In this document: in pieces, positions 8,070 to 17,010 of the stretch
Layout of the letters: every line of letters begins with the position of its first letter
Position numbering within the stretch: the stretch's first letter is position 1
Assembly: GCA_025352325.1 (NCBI GenBank)
Contig: JANXTR010000038.1
Span: 29,921-93,920, forward strand
Origin: Microbacteriaceae bacterium
GTDB taxonomy: Bacteria; Actinomycetota; Actinomycetes; Actinomycetales; Microbacteriaceae
Direction of reading: 5' to 3'
Length of the DNA: 64,000 bases
Translations under genes and position numbers: made by a program
The notes under the pieces: generated by a model
Seen by the model: the letters and a program-made list of their open reading frames with translations, nothing else
Databases searched by the model: none
What the model was told of the DNA's origin: nothing

Positions 8070-9746
8070 GTGAACGCCACGCCGAACGCCACGCCGAACG
8101 CCGGCAGCGACGAGAAGCCGATCCTGGAGGTCACCGGCCTCGGAGTCGACTTCTGGGTTGACGGCACCTGGTATCCGGCCGCGATCGACATGAACTACAC
8201 GATCAAACCGGGCGAGGTGCTGGCGATCGTCGGCGAATCCGGTTCGGGCAAGAGCTCGAGCTCGATGGCGCTGCTCGGGCTGCTTCCACCCAACGCGCGT
8301 GTGAACGGCAGCATCAAGCTGACCGGTCGCGAACTCACCACACTCAGCCCCGGCAAGCTTCGCCAGATCCGCGGCAAGGAGGTCGCAGTCATCTTCCAGG
8401 AGCCGATGACGGCCCTCAACCCGGTCTACACGATCGGATTCCAGATCGTCGAGGCGCTGCGTCTTCACGAGAGCATGGGTCCGGCCGAGGCGAAGAAGCG
8501 CGCCATCGAACTGCTCGACATGGTCGAACTGCCCGATCCGACGATCGCCTTCGACAAGTACCCGCATCAGCTCTCGGGCGGTCAGCGACAGCGCGCCATG
8601 ATCGCGATGTCGATCTCGTGCGACCCGCTGCTGCTGATCGCCGACGAGCCGACGACCGCGCTCGACGTGACCGTTCAGGCCGAGATCCTCGAGCTCATGC
8701 GCAACCTGCGCACGCGCCTGAACAGCGCGATCATCCTGATCACCCACGACCTGGGCGTCGTCGCCGACCTGGCCGACCACATCATTGTGATGAAGGACGG
8801 CCTGATCGTGGAGCGCGGCTCGATCGAGGACATCTATTACCGCCCGCAGCACGCGTACACGAAGCAGCTGCTCGCCGCCGTTCCGCACCTCGGGTCGCAC
8901 GAGGTGAAGGTCGCATCCGGTGACCCCGCTGCCGAGCCGGTTCTCGCGCTCGATGACGTCACGATCGAATACCCGAAGCGCGGCCGGATCCCGGCCTTCC
9001 GTGCGGTCGAGCACGTCACCTTCGAGATCCGCCAGGGCGAGATCGTCGGGCTGGTGGGGGAGTCCGGCTCGGGCAAGACCACGATCGGTCGCGCCGCCGT
9101 CGGCCTACTGCCGGTCGCCGAGGGCTCGATGCGCGTGCTCGGCAGAGAGCTCGCCGTCGCCTCGCCCAAGGAGCTGCGCGAGATCCGCAAGCAGATCGGC
9201 ATCGTCTTCCAGGATCCGGGTTCCTCGCTGAACCCGCGCTTCCCGATCGGCCAGAGCATTGGCGAGCCGCTGTTCCTCGCCAAGGAGGCCAGGGGCGCCG
9301 CCCTCGACCGTCGCGTCGAAGAGCTGCTCGACCAGGTCGAACTGCCGCGGTCCTTCCGCAACCGCTACCCACACGAGCTCTCCGGCGGCCAGCGTCAGCG
9401 CGTCGGGATCGCCCGCGCACTCGCTCTCCGGCCGGCGCTGCTGGTGGCCGACGAGCCGACCTCGGCGCTCGACGTCTCGGTGCAGGCCCGCTTCCTCGAG
9501 CTGTTGCAGGGCCTGCAGCAGGAGCTCCACTTCGCCTGCCTGTTCGTCAGCCACGACCTTGGCGTCGTCGATGCCCTGGCCCACCGCATCGTGGTCCTCA
9601 ACAAGGGTCGCCTGGTCGAGCAGGGCACACGGGATGAGATCCTGCGCGCCCCGAAGGACCCGTACACGCAGCGCCTGCTGGCCGCCGTTCCCGTGCCGGA
9701 CCCGCGCGAGCAGCGTGAGCGCCGCGAGCAGCGCCAAGCGGGCTGA
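8070..9746 (+). CDS. Peptide ABC transporter ATPase, fused double-domain (OppD-OppF type)
   Basis: Energises the peptide importer from the cytoplasmic face. Two complete ABC domains are fused in 558 residues. The first has Walker A GESGSGKS (55-62), signature LSGGQRQR and Walker B LLLIADEPTTALD. The second has Walker A GESGSGKT (330-337), LSGGQRQRVGIA and LLVADEPTSALD. All catalytic motifs are intact, so both sites should hydrolyse ATP. The GTG start at 8070 follows GGAAAGGGA by about 5 nt; the N-terminus contains a short repeat (NATPNATPNA). An antisense gene separates it from the permeases, so it needs its own promoter or read-through. Confidence 0.93.
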   Translation: MNATPNATPNAGSDEKPILEVTGLGVDFWVDGTWYPAAIDMNYTIKPGEVLAIVGESGSGKSSSSMALLGLLPPNARVNGSIKLTGRELTTLSPGKLRQIRGKEVAVIFQEPMTALNPVYTIGFQIVEALRLHESMGPAEAKKRAIELLDMVELPDPTIAFDKYPHQLSGGQRQRAMIAMSISCDPLLLIADEPTTALDVTVQAEILELMRNLRTRLNSAIILITHDLGVVADLADHIIVMKDGLIVERGSIEDIYYRPQHAYTKQLLAAVPHLGSHEVKVASGDPAAEPVLALDDVTIEYPKRGRIPAFRAVEHVTFEIRQGEIVGLVGESGSGKTTIGRAAVGLLPVAEGSMRVLGRELAVASPKELREIRKQIGIVFQDPGSSLNPRFPIGQSIGEPLFLAKEARGAALDRRVEELLDQVELPRSFRNRYPHELSGGQRQRVGIARALALRPALLVADEPTSALDVSVQARFLELLQGLQQELHFACLFVSHDLGVVDALAHRIVVLNKGRLVEQGTRDEILRAPKDPYTQRLLAAVPVPDPREQRERREQRQAG

Positions 9747-9791
9747 ACCTCCAGGAACGCCGGGCAACCGGAGTTTCCAGGCTCGATCGGC

Positions 9792-9797
9792 TAGACT
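9792..9797 (+). promoter_or_regulatory. Possible -10 box of typA
   Basis: TAGACT lies 88 nt before the typA ATG; no convincing -35 hexamer is present. The 138-bp gap between the ABC ATPase and typA holds no gene that I can see. Confidence 0.35.
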
Positions 9798-9884
9798 GAA
9801 GGGTCCGCGGCCCGCTGTCGCGCCGTGCTCTCACCATCTTCCCGACATTGTTCGGGGCCCCTCCCTTCACTTCGAGGTATTTCC

Positions 9885-11798
9885 ATGGCTATCGCCACCC
9901 GTTCGGATCTGCGCAATGTCGCGATCGTCGCCCACGTTGACCACGGCAAGACGACTCTCGTCGACGCCATGCTGCGTCAGACGAACTCCTTCGGCGAGCA
10001 CGCCCACGTCGACGAACGCGCGATGGACAGCAACGACCTCGAGCGCGAGAAGGGCATCACGATCCTCGCGAAGAACACCGCGGTGACGTACAAGGGCATT
10101 CACGCCACCGACGGCGAGGTGACGATCAACGTCATCGACACCCCCGGCCACGCGGACTTCGGGGGCGAGGTCGAGCGCGGTTTGAGCATGGTCGATGGTG
10201 TCGTCCTGCTTGTCGACGCGAGCGAGGGCCCGCTGCCCCAGACTCGCTTCGTGCTGCGCAAGGCGCTCGAGGCCAAGCTCCCCGTCATCCTGCTCGTCAA
10301 CAAGACCGACCGACCGGATGCCCGCATCGACGAGGTCGTGGCCGAGAGCCAGGACCTGCTGCTGGGCCTCGCGAGCGACATGAGCGACGACGTGCCAGAC
10401 CTGGACATCGACGCCATCCTCGACGTCCCGGTGGTCTACGCCTCGGGCCGCAACGGCGCCGCGAGCTGGAACAAGCCCGAGAACGGCACCCTGCCGGACA
10501 ACGACGACCTCGAGCCGCTGTTCGACGCGATCCTGAAGCACGTGCCCGCGCCGTCGTACGACGACGAGGCCCCGCTGCAGGCCTGGGTCACCAACCTCGA
10601 CGCCTCGCCGTTCCTCGGTCGCATCGCGCTGCTCCGCGTCTTCTCGGGCACGCTGAAGAAGGGCCAGACGGTCGCCTGGGTGCGCCATGACGGAACCCAC
10701 TCCAACGCGCGCATCACCGAGCTGCTGAAGACCCGTGCGCTCGAGCGCTACCCCGCGGAGGAGGCCCACGCCGGCGACATCGTCGCCATCGCGGGCTTCG
10801 AAGACATCACTATCGGCGAGACGATCGCCGACCCGGACGACGTGCGCCCGCTTCCGGCCATTACGGTTGACGACCCGGCCATCTCGATGACGATCGGCAC
10901 CAACACCTCGCCGATCGTCGGCAAGGTCAAGGGTCACAAGCTCACCGCGCGGATGGTCAAGGACCGTCTCGACCGCGAGCTCATCGGTAACGTCTCGCTC
11001 AAGGTCGTCGACATCGGACGCCCGGACCAGTGGGAGGTGCAGGGCCGCGGCGAGCTGGCCCTCGCGATCCTCGTCGAGAACATGCGCCGCGAGGGCTTCG
11101 AGCTCACCGTCGGCAAGCCGCAGGTCGTCATCAAGAAGGTTGACGGCAAGACCCACGAGCCGTTCGAGCAGCTGACGGTCGACACCCCCGAAGAATACCT
11201 GGGCGCGATCACGCAGCTCCTGGCCGCCCGCAAGGGCCGCATGGAGGGCATGACGAACCACGGCACCGGCTGGGTGCGCATCGATTTCATCGTCCCCTCC
11301 CGCGGTCTGATCGGCTTCCGCACCGAGTTCCTGACGATCACCCGTGGCGCTGGGATCGCGAATGCGATCTCGCACGGCTACGAGCCGTGGGCCGGACAGA
11401 TCACGACACGCGTCAATGGCTCGATCGTGGCCGACCGCTCCGGCGTGGCGACTCCGTTCGCGATGGTCAACCTGCAGGAGCGCATGTCGTTCTTCGTGGA
11501 GCCCACGCAGGAGGTCTACGAGGGCATGATCGTCGGCGAAAACTCGCGTGCCGATGACTTGGACGTGAACATCACGAAAGAGAAGCAGCTCACCAACATG
11601 CGGCAGTCCACCGCGGACAACTTCGAGCGGATGACGCCCTCGCGGCGCCTGACGCTCGAAGAGGCCCTCGAGTTCGCCCGCGAGGACGAGTGCGTCGAGG
11701 TCACGCCCGAGGTGGTCCGCATCCGAAAGCTGGAGCTCGACCAAAGCGCCCGCGCGCGCTCGACGTCGCGACTGAAGCGCCAAGACGCCAGCGTGTGA
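9885..11798 (+). CDS. typA: Ribosome-associated GTPase TypA/BipA
   Basis: Translational GTPase of the EF-G/LepA family that binds ribosomes and supports 50S assembly and stress or cold growth. At 637 residues it is a little longer than the usual 600-615. The G domain shows [19 protein letters not shown] (G1), [10 protein letters not shown] (G2), [12 protein letters not shown] (G3) and [10 protein letters not shown] (G4). The C-terminal half carries the TypA-specific region [20 protein letters not shown]. An upstream in-frame GTG at 9825 would add a non-conserved leader; ATG 9885 begins right at the conserved start and is preferred. Confidence 0.97.
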   Translation: MAIATRSDLRNVAIVAHVDHGKTTLVDAMLRQTNSFGEHAHVDERAMDSNDLEREKGITILAKNTAVTYKGIHATDGEVTINVIDTPGHADFGGEVERGLSMVDGVVLLVDASEGPLPQTRFVLRKALEAKLPVILLVNKTDRPDARIDEVVAESQDLLLGLASDMSDDVPDLDIDAILDVPVVYASGRNGAASWNKPENGTLPDNDDLEPLFDAILKHVPAPSYDDEAPLQAWVTNLDASPFLGRIALLRVFSGTLKKGQTVAWVRHDGTHSNARITELLKTRALERYPAEEAHAGDIVAIAGFEDITIGETIADPDDVRPLPAITVDDPAISMTIGTNTSPIVGKVKGHKLTARMVKDRLDRELIGNVSLKVVDIGRPDQWEVQGRGELALAILVENMRREGFELTVGKPQVVIKKVDGKTHEPFEQLTVDTPEEYLGAITQLLAARKGRMEGMTNHGTGWVRIDFIVPSRGLIGFRTEFLTITRGAGIANAISHGYEPWAGQITTRVNGSIVADRSGVATPFAMVNLQERMSFFVEPTQEVYEGMIVGENSRADDLDVNITKEKQLTNMRQSTADNFERMTPSRRLTLEEALEFAREDECVEVTPEVVRIRKLELDQSARARSTSRLKRQDASV

Positions 11799-11846
11799 CG
11801 AGGGTGCCTCGTTGTGAGGCGCCTTCCACGCCAATACACTGACCGC

Positions 11847-12320
11847 GTGATCACTCGTCGTCGCGCTCCCGTCCTCGTTCTGGCCGCCACGCTGGCCATG
11901 ACCGCTCCGCTGCTGCTCTCGGGCTGCAGCCTGATCCACCTGCCCGGTCAGTCGAGCGGCGGCGGGATCTCGATCCCGGGCGTCGGATCGGTCGGCTCCG
12001 GCAAGCTGCCGAAGGACTTCCCGTCCGACGTGCCGGTGGCGGAGGGTGAGGTCATTAGCGGGATCTCCGCCGGATCCGGCGACAAGCAGGTCTGGAACGT
12101 GAGCATCAAGGTCAGCGGGGTCGACGCCTTCACGGGGATCGAGTCCGCGCTCAAAGGCGCCGGATTCACTGAATCCGAGGGCTCGCCGATCACGTCCGAC
12201 CAGGCCGCGACCGGCAGGTTCACCGGCGACAAGTACGACGTGGTGGCCGCCGTGGTGAAGGCCGATGACAAGACGGGTTACGTCGCCAACTACACGGTGG
12301 AACCGGCCTCGAAGGGCTGA
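11847..12320 (+). CDS. Small secreted lipoprotein of unknown function
   Basis: A 157-residue lipoprotein. The signal peptide VITRRRAPVLVLAATLAMTA is followed by lipobox LLSGC near residues 25-29, then a Gly/Ser linker and a globular domain of about 110 residues (KLPKDFPSDVPVAEGEVISG onward) that I do not recognise. GTG 11847 is chosen over an in-frame GTG at 11814 because a TACACT -10 box lies exactly 6 nt before it and the signal peptide fits. It follows typA after a weak hairpin at 11798-11812 and converges on the efeO remnant. Confidence 0.8.
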   Translation: MITRRRAPVLVLAATLAMTAPLLLSGCSLIHLPGQSSGGGISIPGVGSVGSGKLPKDFPSDVPVAEGEVISGISAGSGDKQVWNVSIKVSGVDAFTGIESALKGAGFTESEGSPITSDQAATGRFTGDKYDVVAAVVKADDKTGYVANYTVEPASKG

Positions 12321-12335
12321 GGTTGTAGCTCGGGC

Positions 12336-12599
12336 TCAGCCTGAGGCGAAGAGGCTGTCGCCGGCGAGGATCTCGAACTCGTTCACGTCGGTGCCCGTGT
12401 TCGTGAGGTTGAAGGCCACGTTGCCGGAGGGCGTCGTGGTGGTCGACACGGCGCAGCCGTCATCCGTGATGGCGACCTTCACCCGGGAGCCGGTGGCCAC
12501 GTTGTTCGACACGCAGCCGGCGAGGACGAGCGCGAGCGCGGCGGCGATGCCGAGAGCGGGCGCAGGGGGCGGGTGGGCCTGGCTCTCCGCAGGAAGGGG
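12336..12599 (-). pseudogene. Remnant of efeO-like iron-uptake lipoprotein
   Basis: Directly downstream of efeU, reading minus, a frame encodes a signal-peptide core and lipobox LVLAGC (Cys codon 12513-12515). It is followed by a cupredoxin-like stretch, KVAITDDGCAVSTTTTPSGN and FNLTNTGTDVNEFEIL, matching the N-terminal domain of EfeO. It stops at 12336 after about 60 mature residues, whereas EfeO is normally about 380 with a C-terminal M75 domain, which is absent. No ATG, GTG or TTG opens this frame. The basic signal-peptide start (RRARPTRPLRPL) is in another frame, which suggests a frameshift near 12555. Most likely a degraded gene; a sequencing error plus a genuinely short protein is less likely. 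Confidence 0.7.
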
Positions 12600-12612
12600 G
12601 CTGTGGGACCGA

Positions 12613-13503
12613 CTATGCGCGGTCGCCGGCGTGAGCCGGGACGAGGGCGGGAGCCGGGGGGGTGGTGACGGCGGGCGTCGCGGTCACCGCGGCGGGCTTC
12701 GTACGGCCGAGGCTCACCCGCAGGAACAGGGTGAGGACGACGGCGATGTAGAGCACCCAGACGGTCAGTCGGGCCCAGGTGGGTTCCGGAGTGAACTGGA
12801 AAAGCCCGGTCAGCAGCACTCCGTACCAACTGCTCGCCGGGATGACTCCGGAGAGGTTGTATGCGATGTTCGTGACGCCTGGGATCACGCCGGCCTCCTG
12901 CAGATCGCCGACGCCGTCGGCGATCACCCCCGCTGCGACGACGACCAGGAAGGCGCCGGTCCAGAGGAAGAAGCGGCTCAGGTTGATGCGCACGAGGCCG
13001 CGGTAAATCAGGTACGAGATGACGACCGAGGCCAGCAGTCCGATCGCGGCACCGATCGTGCCGAGCACCGCGTTGCCGCTCGAGTTGACGCTCGCCCAGA
13101 TGAAGAGCGCGGTCTCGATCCCCTCGCGTCCGACGCTGACCACGCCGATCACGACGATGCCAAGCGCCGAGCCGGCAAGAGCGACATCGAGCTGCCCCTG
13201 CAGTTCGCCCTTGAGGTGGCGGGCGTGGCGGGCCATCCAGAAGATCATCCAGGTGACGAGGCCGACCGCGACGATCGAGAGGGTGCCGCCGAGGATCTCC
13301 CGACTCTGGAGGCTCATGCCGTAGGGGCCGTAGGTCAGCGCGGCACCGACGCCGAGGGCCAGCGCGATCGCGCCGGCGATGCCGATCCACAGCTTGGGAA
13401 GCACATCGCGGCGGCCCATCTTGTTGAGATAGGCGACCAGGATGCCGACGACTAGGCCGGCTTCAAGACCTTCACGCAGGCCGATCAATGCGTTCGCGAG
13501 CAC
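12613..13503 (-). CDS. efeU: Ferrous/ferric iron permease EfeU (FTR1 family)
   Basis: Inner-membrane iron permease, 296 residues with about seven helices. The two iron-coordinating REGLE motifs of the FTR1 family are present: REGLE at residues 10-14 and REGIE at 126-130. It normally works with EfeO and EfeB; here only a broken efeO follows and no efeB is visible. The GTG start at 13503 puts the first REGLE at the conserved distance from the N-terminus. A DtxR/IdeR-like box about 60 bp upstream predicts repression by iron. The C-terminus is a Pro/Ala/Thr-rich tail. Confidence 0.93.
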   Translation of the reverse strand: MLANALIGLREGLEAGLVVGILVAYLNKMGRRDVLPKLWIGIAGAIALALGVGAALTYGPYGMSLQSREILGGTLSIVAVGLVTWMIFWMARHARHLKGELQGQLDVALAGSALGIVVIGVVSVGREGIETALFIWASVNSSGNAVLGTIGAAIGLLASVVISYLIYRGLVRINLSRFFLWTGAFLVVVAAGVIADGVGDLQEAGVIPGVTNIAYNLSGVIPASSWYGVLLTGLFQFTPEPTWARLTVWVLYIAVVLTLFLRVSLGRTKPAAVTATPAVTTPPAPALVPAHAGDRA

Positions 13504-13564
13504 GTGATGCTTTCGGAGAGAATGGTGGAGGTGAGGCGGGTCTTCGGGAACCGAGCCTCTTTGG

Positions 13565-13583
13565 TGAGGCTTGCCTTACTTAT
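13565..13583. promoter_or_regulatory. Putative DtxR/IdeR iron box upstream of efeU
   Basis: The sequence TGAGGCTTGCCTTACTTAT matches most positions of the 19-bp DtxR/IdeR consensus, including the AGG and GCCT cores and the AC that follows. It lies between efeU (minus) and the membrane-protein gene at 13631 (plus), so it could control either. Iron-dependent repression of efeU is the natural reading, by inference. Confidence 0.55.
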
Positions 13584-13630
13584 TCAACCCTAACCAGCAC
13601 CGACGCATCTGTCCACAGGGGGGCCACGTC

Positions 13631-14047
13631 ATGCAGCACATGTCCAGCGAGAGTCGACGGGAGCCGCTGGAGCCGGAGCCGCTAGGAGTCGTCGCGACGC
13701 TACTGAGCTCCGTGTTCGCCCTACTCGTCGGAGGCTTCGTCGGGTTCATCGCAACCTTCACCCACGCCCAGTTCCTGCCATGGGGACTCGTCGCCAGCCT
13801 CCTCGTCGTGCTCGCATTAGTGGTCGGCTTCCGCCTGGTATTCGACAGCCGTGTGGTCGGCGCCGCCGCCGCGATCGGCGTGATCGCCGCGAGTGCCCTG
13901 CTGAGCCTGCCCGGCGCGGGAGGAACCGTGCTGGTTCTCAGTAGCCCGGCCGGATGGATCTGGGCGCTCGGTCCCGCCATCCTGTCGGCTGTCGCGCTCC
14001 TGTGGCCGCGCCGCCGAGGGCCGAGCGTGGCGAGGAGCTCCGCATAG
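13631..14047 (+). CDS. Small four-helix membrane protein of unknown function
   Basis: A 138-residue protein with a short charged N-terminus (MQHMSSESRREPLEPEP) and four hydrophobic segments at about 20-42, 48-66, 75-93 and 103-125, ending in a basic tail. I do not recognise a functional motif. It stands just ahead of fdxA, 9 nt from its start. ATG 13631 is preferred over an upstream in-frame start at 13571, which would cover the iron box. ATG 13640 is also possible. Confidence 0.65.
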   Translation: MQHMSSESRREPLEPEPLGVVATLLSSVFALLVGGFVGFIATFTHAQFLPWGLVASLLVVLALVVGFRLVFDSRVVGAAAAIGVIAASALLSLPGAGGTVLVLSSPAGWIWALGPAILSAVALLWPRRRGPSVARSSA

Positions 14048-14056
14048 AATAGGGGG

Positions 14057-14374
14057 GTGACCTACGTGATCGCCCTTCCGTGCGTCGATGTCAAGGATCG
14101 CGCGTGCATCGATGAATGCCCCGTCGACTGCATCTACGAGGGCGACCGGATGCTGTACATCCACCCCGACGAGTGTGTGGATTGCGGCGCCTGCGAGCCG
14201 GTCTGCCCAGTCGAGGCGATCTACTACGAAGACGATCTGCCCGACAAGTGGGCCGACTACTACAAGGCCAACGTCGAGTTCTTCGCCGAGGTCGGCTCGC
14301 CTGGCGGCGCGGCCAAGGTGGGCGTCATCGCGGGCGACCACCCGGTCGTCTCCGTCCTCCCGCCACAGGTCTGA
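14057..14374 (+). CDS. fdxA: Seven-iron ferredoxin
   Basis: Soluble electron carrier, 105 residues, with one [3Fe-4S] and one [4Fe-4S] cluster. The first half shows CVDVKDRACIDECPVDCIYE and the second CVDCGACEPVCPVEAI, the pattern of actinobacterial FdxA/FdxC; a DLPDKWADYYKANVEFF tail is typical of this type. The GTG start at 14057 lies 6 nt after TAGAAT, and the intervening GGGGG could equally serve as a ribosome site. Its stop overlaps the dapC start by one base (TGATG), a pairing conserved in actinobacteria. Confidence 0.96.
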   Translation: MTYVIALPCVDVKDRACIDECPVDCIYEGDRMLYIHPDECVDCGACEPVCPVEAIYYEDDLPDKWADYYKANVEFFAEVGSPGGAAKVGVIAGDHPVVSVLPPQV

Positions 14375-15501
14375 TGCGCTCGAGACGCCCGCTCGCGCTC
14401 CCCGCCTTCCCGTGGGATTCGCTCGTGCCGTACGGCGACGTGGCGCGGCGGCATCCTGATGGCATCGTCGACCTCTCGGTCGGTTCGCCGATCGATCCCA
14501 CGCCGGAGCTCGTGCGCGAGGCTCTCGCCGCGGCGACCGATGCCCATTCCTACCCGGCGACCGCGGGTTCACCCGCGCTGCGGGAGGCCATCGCGGCCTG
14601 GTATCTGCGGCGCCGTGGCGTCACGCTGGGCGTGGCTAACGTGCTGCCGACCATCGGCTCCAAGGAGCTGGTGGCCTGGATGCCGGTGCTCCTGGGTCTC
14701 GGAGAGGGCGACGTCGTCGTGCACCCGACGGTCGCGTACCCGACCTACGCCGTCGGTGCGGCCATCGCCGGCGCCACCGCGCTCGCCTCGGACGACCCGG
14801 CCGAGTGGCCCGTCGCCACCAAGCTGATCTGGCTGAACAGCCCGGGCAATCCGGACGGCCACATCGACTCGATCGAGCACCTCGCCGACGCGGTCGCCCG
14901 CGCGCGCGAGCTGGGTGCCGTCATCGTCAACGACGAGTGCTACGCCGAGTTGAACTGGACCCCGGGGCCGAATGGCGTGGTTGAGACGGCCCCCAGCATC
15001 CTCGATCCGCGCGTCATCGGCGATAGCCGCCGCCTCGTGCTCTCGGTGTATTCCCTCAGCAAGCAGTCCAACCTGGCCGGATACCGCGCCGGGTTCGTCG
15101 CCGGCTGCGAGGACCTGATCGCCGAGCTGCTCGAGGCCCGTAAACACGCCGGGCTGTTGCCACCCGCCCCGGTGCAGCACGCCATGATCGCTGCGCTCGG
15201 CGACGACGAGCACGTGGCCGTACAGCGCGAGCGCTACCGTGCTCGCCGTGCGCAGCTGCTGACGGCTCTCGAGGCCGCGGGCTTCCGCATCGACGAGAGT
15301 GGTGCGGGCCTGTACCTCTGGGCGACGCGCGACGAGGACGCCTGGGTGACCGTCGCCGCCCTGGCCGAGCTCGGCATCCTGGTCGCTCCCGGCACCTTCT
15401 ACGGCGATGAGGGTGCGCAGCACGTGCGGTTCGCGCTCACCGCCACCGACGAACGGATCGCCGCCGCCGCGAGTCGCTTGGCGACACTCTCCAACGCCTG
15501 A
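14374..15501 (+). CDS. dapC: N-succinyldiaminopimelate aminotransferase DapC
   Basis: PLP-dependent class I aminotransferase converting N-succinyl-2-amino-6-ketopimelate and glutamate to N-succinyl-LL-diaminopimelate, part of the lysine and peptidoglycan succinylase route. 375 residues. The PLP Schiff-base lysine is in SLSKQSNLAGYRAG, and NSPGNPDG holds the usual Asn/Pro of the fold. ATG 14374 overlaps the fdxA stop; the gene is translationally coupled to fdxA. dapD and dapE lie about 3 kb downstream in the same window, which supports the assignment. Confidence 0.92.
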   Translation: MRSRRPLALPAFPWDSLVPYGDVARRHPDGIVDLSVGSPIDPTPELVREALAAATDAHSYPATAGSPALREAIAAWYLRRRGVTLGVANVLPTIGSKELVAWMPVLLGLGEGDVVVHPTVAYPTYAVGAAIAGATALASDDPAEWPVATKLIWLNSPGNPDGHIDSIEHLADAVARARELGAVIVNDECYAELNWTPGPNGVVETAPSILDPRVIGDSRRLVLSVYSLSKQSNLAGYRAGFVAGCEDLIAELLEARKHAGLLPPAPVQHAMIAALGDDEHVAVQRERYRARRAQLLTALEAAGFRIDESGAGLYLWATRDEDAWVTVAALAELGILVAPGTFYGDEGAQHVRFALTATDERIAAAASRLATLSNA

Positions 15502-15555
15502 GCCCGAGCTTTGGGTGTTGTGACAGTGGCGTCGCCCACCGAATAGGCTGTGTCC

Positions 15556-16854
15556 GTGAACGACTCCGCCGGCCACCCCGACAAGGTCACGTTCTCCCAC
15601 AAGGGGACTACGGCCGAGTTCAACGTGCTCCCCGCGACGGACGGGAAGGATGCGGTCGACTTCGGCAGTTTCACCCGGCAGACCGGCCTGACGACGCTCG
15701 ATCAGGGCTTCGTGAACACCTCGTCGACGCGTAGCGCCATCACCTACATCGACGGCGATGAAGGCATCCTGCGCTATCGCGGCTATCCGATCGCCGATCT
15801 GGCGCGCAACTCGACCTACCTCGAGGTTGCCTGGCTGCTCGTCTACGGCGAGCTTCCGACCGCGAACGAGCTGGGGGAGTTCGAGGAGAAGATCCGCCGC
15901 CACACCCTGCTGCACGAGGACCTCAAGCGTTTCTTCTCGGCGCTTCCCCACACCGCGCATCCGATGTCGGTGCTGTCCTCCGCCGTGTCGGCGCTCTCGA
16001 CCTACTACGAGGACTCGCTCGACCCGCACAACCCCGAGTTCGTCGAGCTCAACACCATCCGCCTGCTGGCGAAGCTGCCGGTGATCGCGGCGTACGCCCA
16101 CAAGAAGGCCATCGGCCAGGCGTTCCTCTACCCCGACAACTCGTTGAGCTTCGTCGAGAACTTTCTCAAGCTCAACTTCGGCAACCTCGCCGAGATATAC
16201 AACGTCAACCCGGTGCTTGTGAAGGCACTGGATCGGCTGCTCATCCTCCACGAGGACCACGAGCAGAACGCATCCACGTCGACGGTTCGTCTCGTGGGAT
16301 CGACCCAGGCCAACATGTTCGCCTCGATCTCGGCCGGCATCCAGGCGCTCTCGGGCCCGCTGCACGGCGGCGCGAATGAGGCCGTGCTGCAGATGCTCGG
16401 CGAGATCCGCGACTCGGGCGAGAGCGTCGGCCGCTTCATCGAACGGGTGAAGAACAAGGAGCAGGGCGTGAAGCTGATGGGCTTCGGGCACCGCGTCTAC
16501 AAGAACTTCGACCCCCGCGCGCTGCTCGTCAAGGAGAGCGCCGACGAGGTGCTCACCGACCTGGGCGTGAAGGATCCGCTGCTTGACATCGCGAAGGAAC
16601 TCGAGCAGGCGGCCCTCGCCGACGACTACTTCGTCTCGCGCAAGCTCTACCCGAACGTCGACTTCTACACCGGCGTGATCTACAAGGCCATGGGCTTCCC
16701 GCCGCGGATGTTCACGGTGCTCTTCGCGATCGGCCGCCTCCCCGGCTGGATCGCCCAGTGGCGCGAGGCGAACGACGACCCCGCCACCAAGATCGGGCGC
16801 CCGCAGCAGCTCTACGTGGGGCCGCCCGAGCGGCACTGGCCTGAGGGCCGCTAG
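15556..16854 (+). CDS. gltA: Citrate synthase
   Basis: Condenses acetyl-CoA and oxaloacetate at the entry to the TCA cycle. 432 residues, the type II length. Recognisable segments are DGDEGILRYRGYPI, LSGPLHGGANEAVLQML with its active-site His, VKLMGFGHRVYKNFDPRA with its second active-site His, and the NVDFYTGVIYKAMGFP region. Two in-frame GTG codons are available (15550, 15556); 15556 is chosen because TAGGCT ends exactly 6 nt before it, with a GTGACA-like -35 about 18 bp further up. A short hairpin follows the stop. Confidence 0.97.
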   Translation: MNDSAGHPDKVTFSHKGTTAEFNVLPATDGKDAVDFGSFTRQTGLTTLDQGFVNTSSTRSAITYIDGDEGILRYRGYPIADLARNSTYLEVAWLLVYGELPTANELGEFEEKIRRHTLLHEDLKRFFSALPHTAHPMSVLSSAVSALSTYYEDSLDPHNPEFVELNTIRLLAKLPVIAAYAHKKAIGQAFLYPDNSLSFVENFLKLNFGNLAEIYNVNPVLVKALDRLLILHEDHEQNASTSTVRLVGSTQANMFASISAGIQALSGPLHGGANEAVLQMLGEIRDSGESVGRFIERVKNKEQGVKLMGFGHRVYKNFDPRALLVKESADEVLTDLGVKDPLLDIAKELEQAALADDYFVSRKLYPNVDFYTGVIYKAMGFPPRMFTVLFAIGRLPGWIAQWREANDDPATKIGRPQQLYVGPPERHWPEGR

Positions 16855-16867
16855 GGGCGTCGCGCCC
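16855..16867 (+). terminator. Short hairpin after gltA
   Basis: GGGCG and CGCCC flank a 3-nt loop immediately after the gltA stop codon. The stem is short and no T-run follows, so it is a weak terminator candidate. Confidence 0.3.
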
Positions 16868-16904
16868 GCGGCTGTGCTGGCCTGCGCTGCGCATGCCCGA
16901 CTCA

Positions 16905-17003
16905 GGTGACTTCCGAAATGCAGGAGATCCTGCTGCGGGAGGCCCACGCCGCATGACGGCCTGGCTCAGGCATCCGGATTTCTCCTGCACTTCGGAAGGA
17001 AAC
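16905..17003. mobile_element. MITE-like inverted-repeat element with flanking direct repeats
   Basis: Two long imperfect inverted arms, 16910-16930 and 16976-16998, share CTTCCGAA, TGCAGGAGA and TCC in order and enclose a 45-bp non-coding centre. Outside each arm there are exactly 5 nt and then the same 10-bp sequence GCCCGACTCA (16895-16904 and 17004-17013). That symmetry is what an inserted short non-autonomous element with a 10-bp target duplication would leave. The right copy contains the stop codon of the neighbouring DUF559 pseudogene. There is no open frame inside. Confidence 0.55.
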
Positions 17004-17010
17004 GCCCGAC

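Noticed and set aside
9867..11939. Long open frame on the minus strand opposite typA
   Set aside because: It mirrors the codon phase of typA, has no family resemblance and is rich in Arg/Asp/Val dipeptides typical of antisense GC-rich frames.
12336..12599. An intact short copper or iron lipoprotein gene
   Set aside because: No start codon opens the frame and the signal-peptide start is in another frame, so a degraded efeO explains it better.
14569..16947. 792-codon open frame opposite dapC and gltA
   Set aside because: It spans two well-identified genes and shows no motif; it is an artefact of high GC at third positions.
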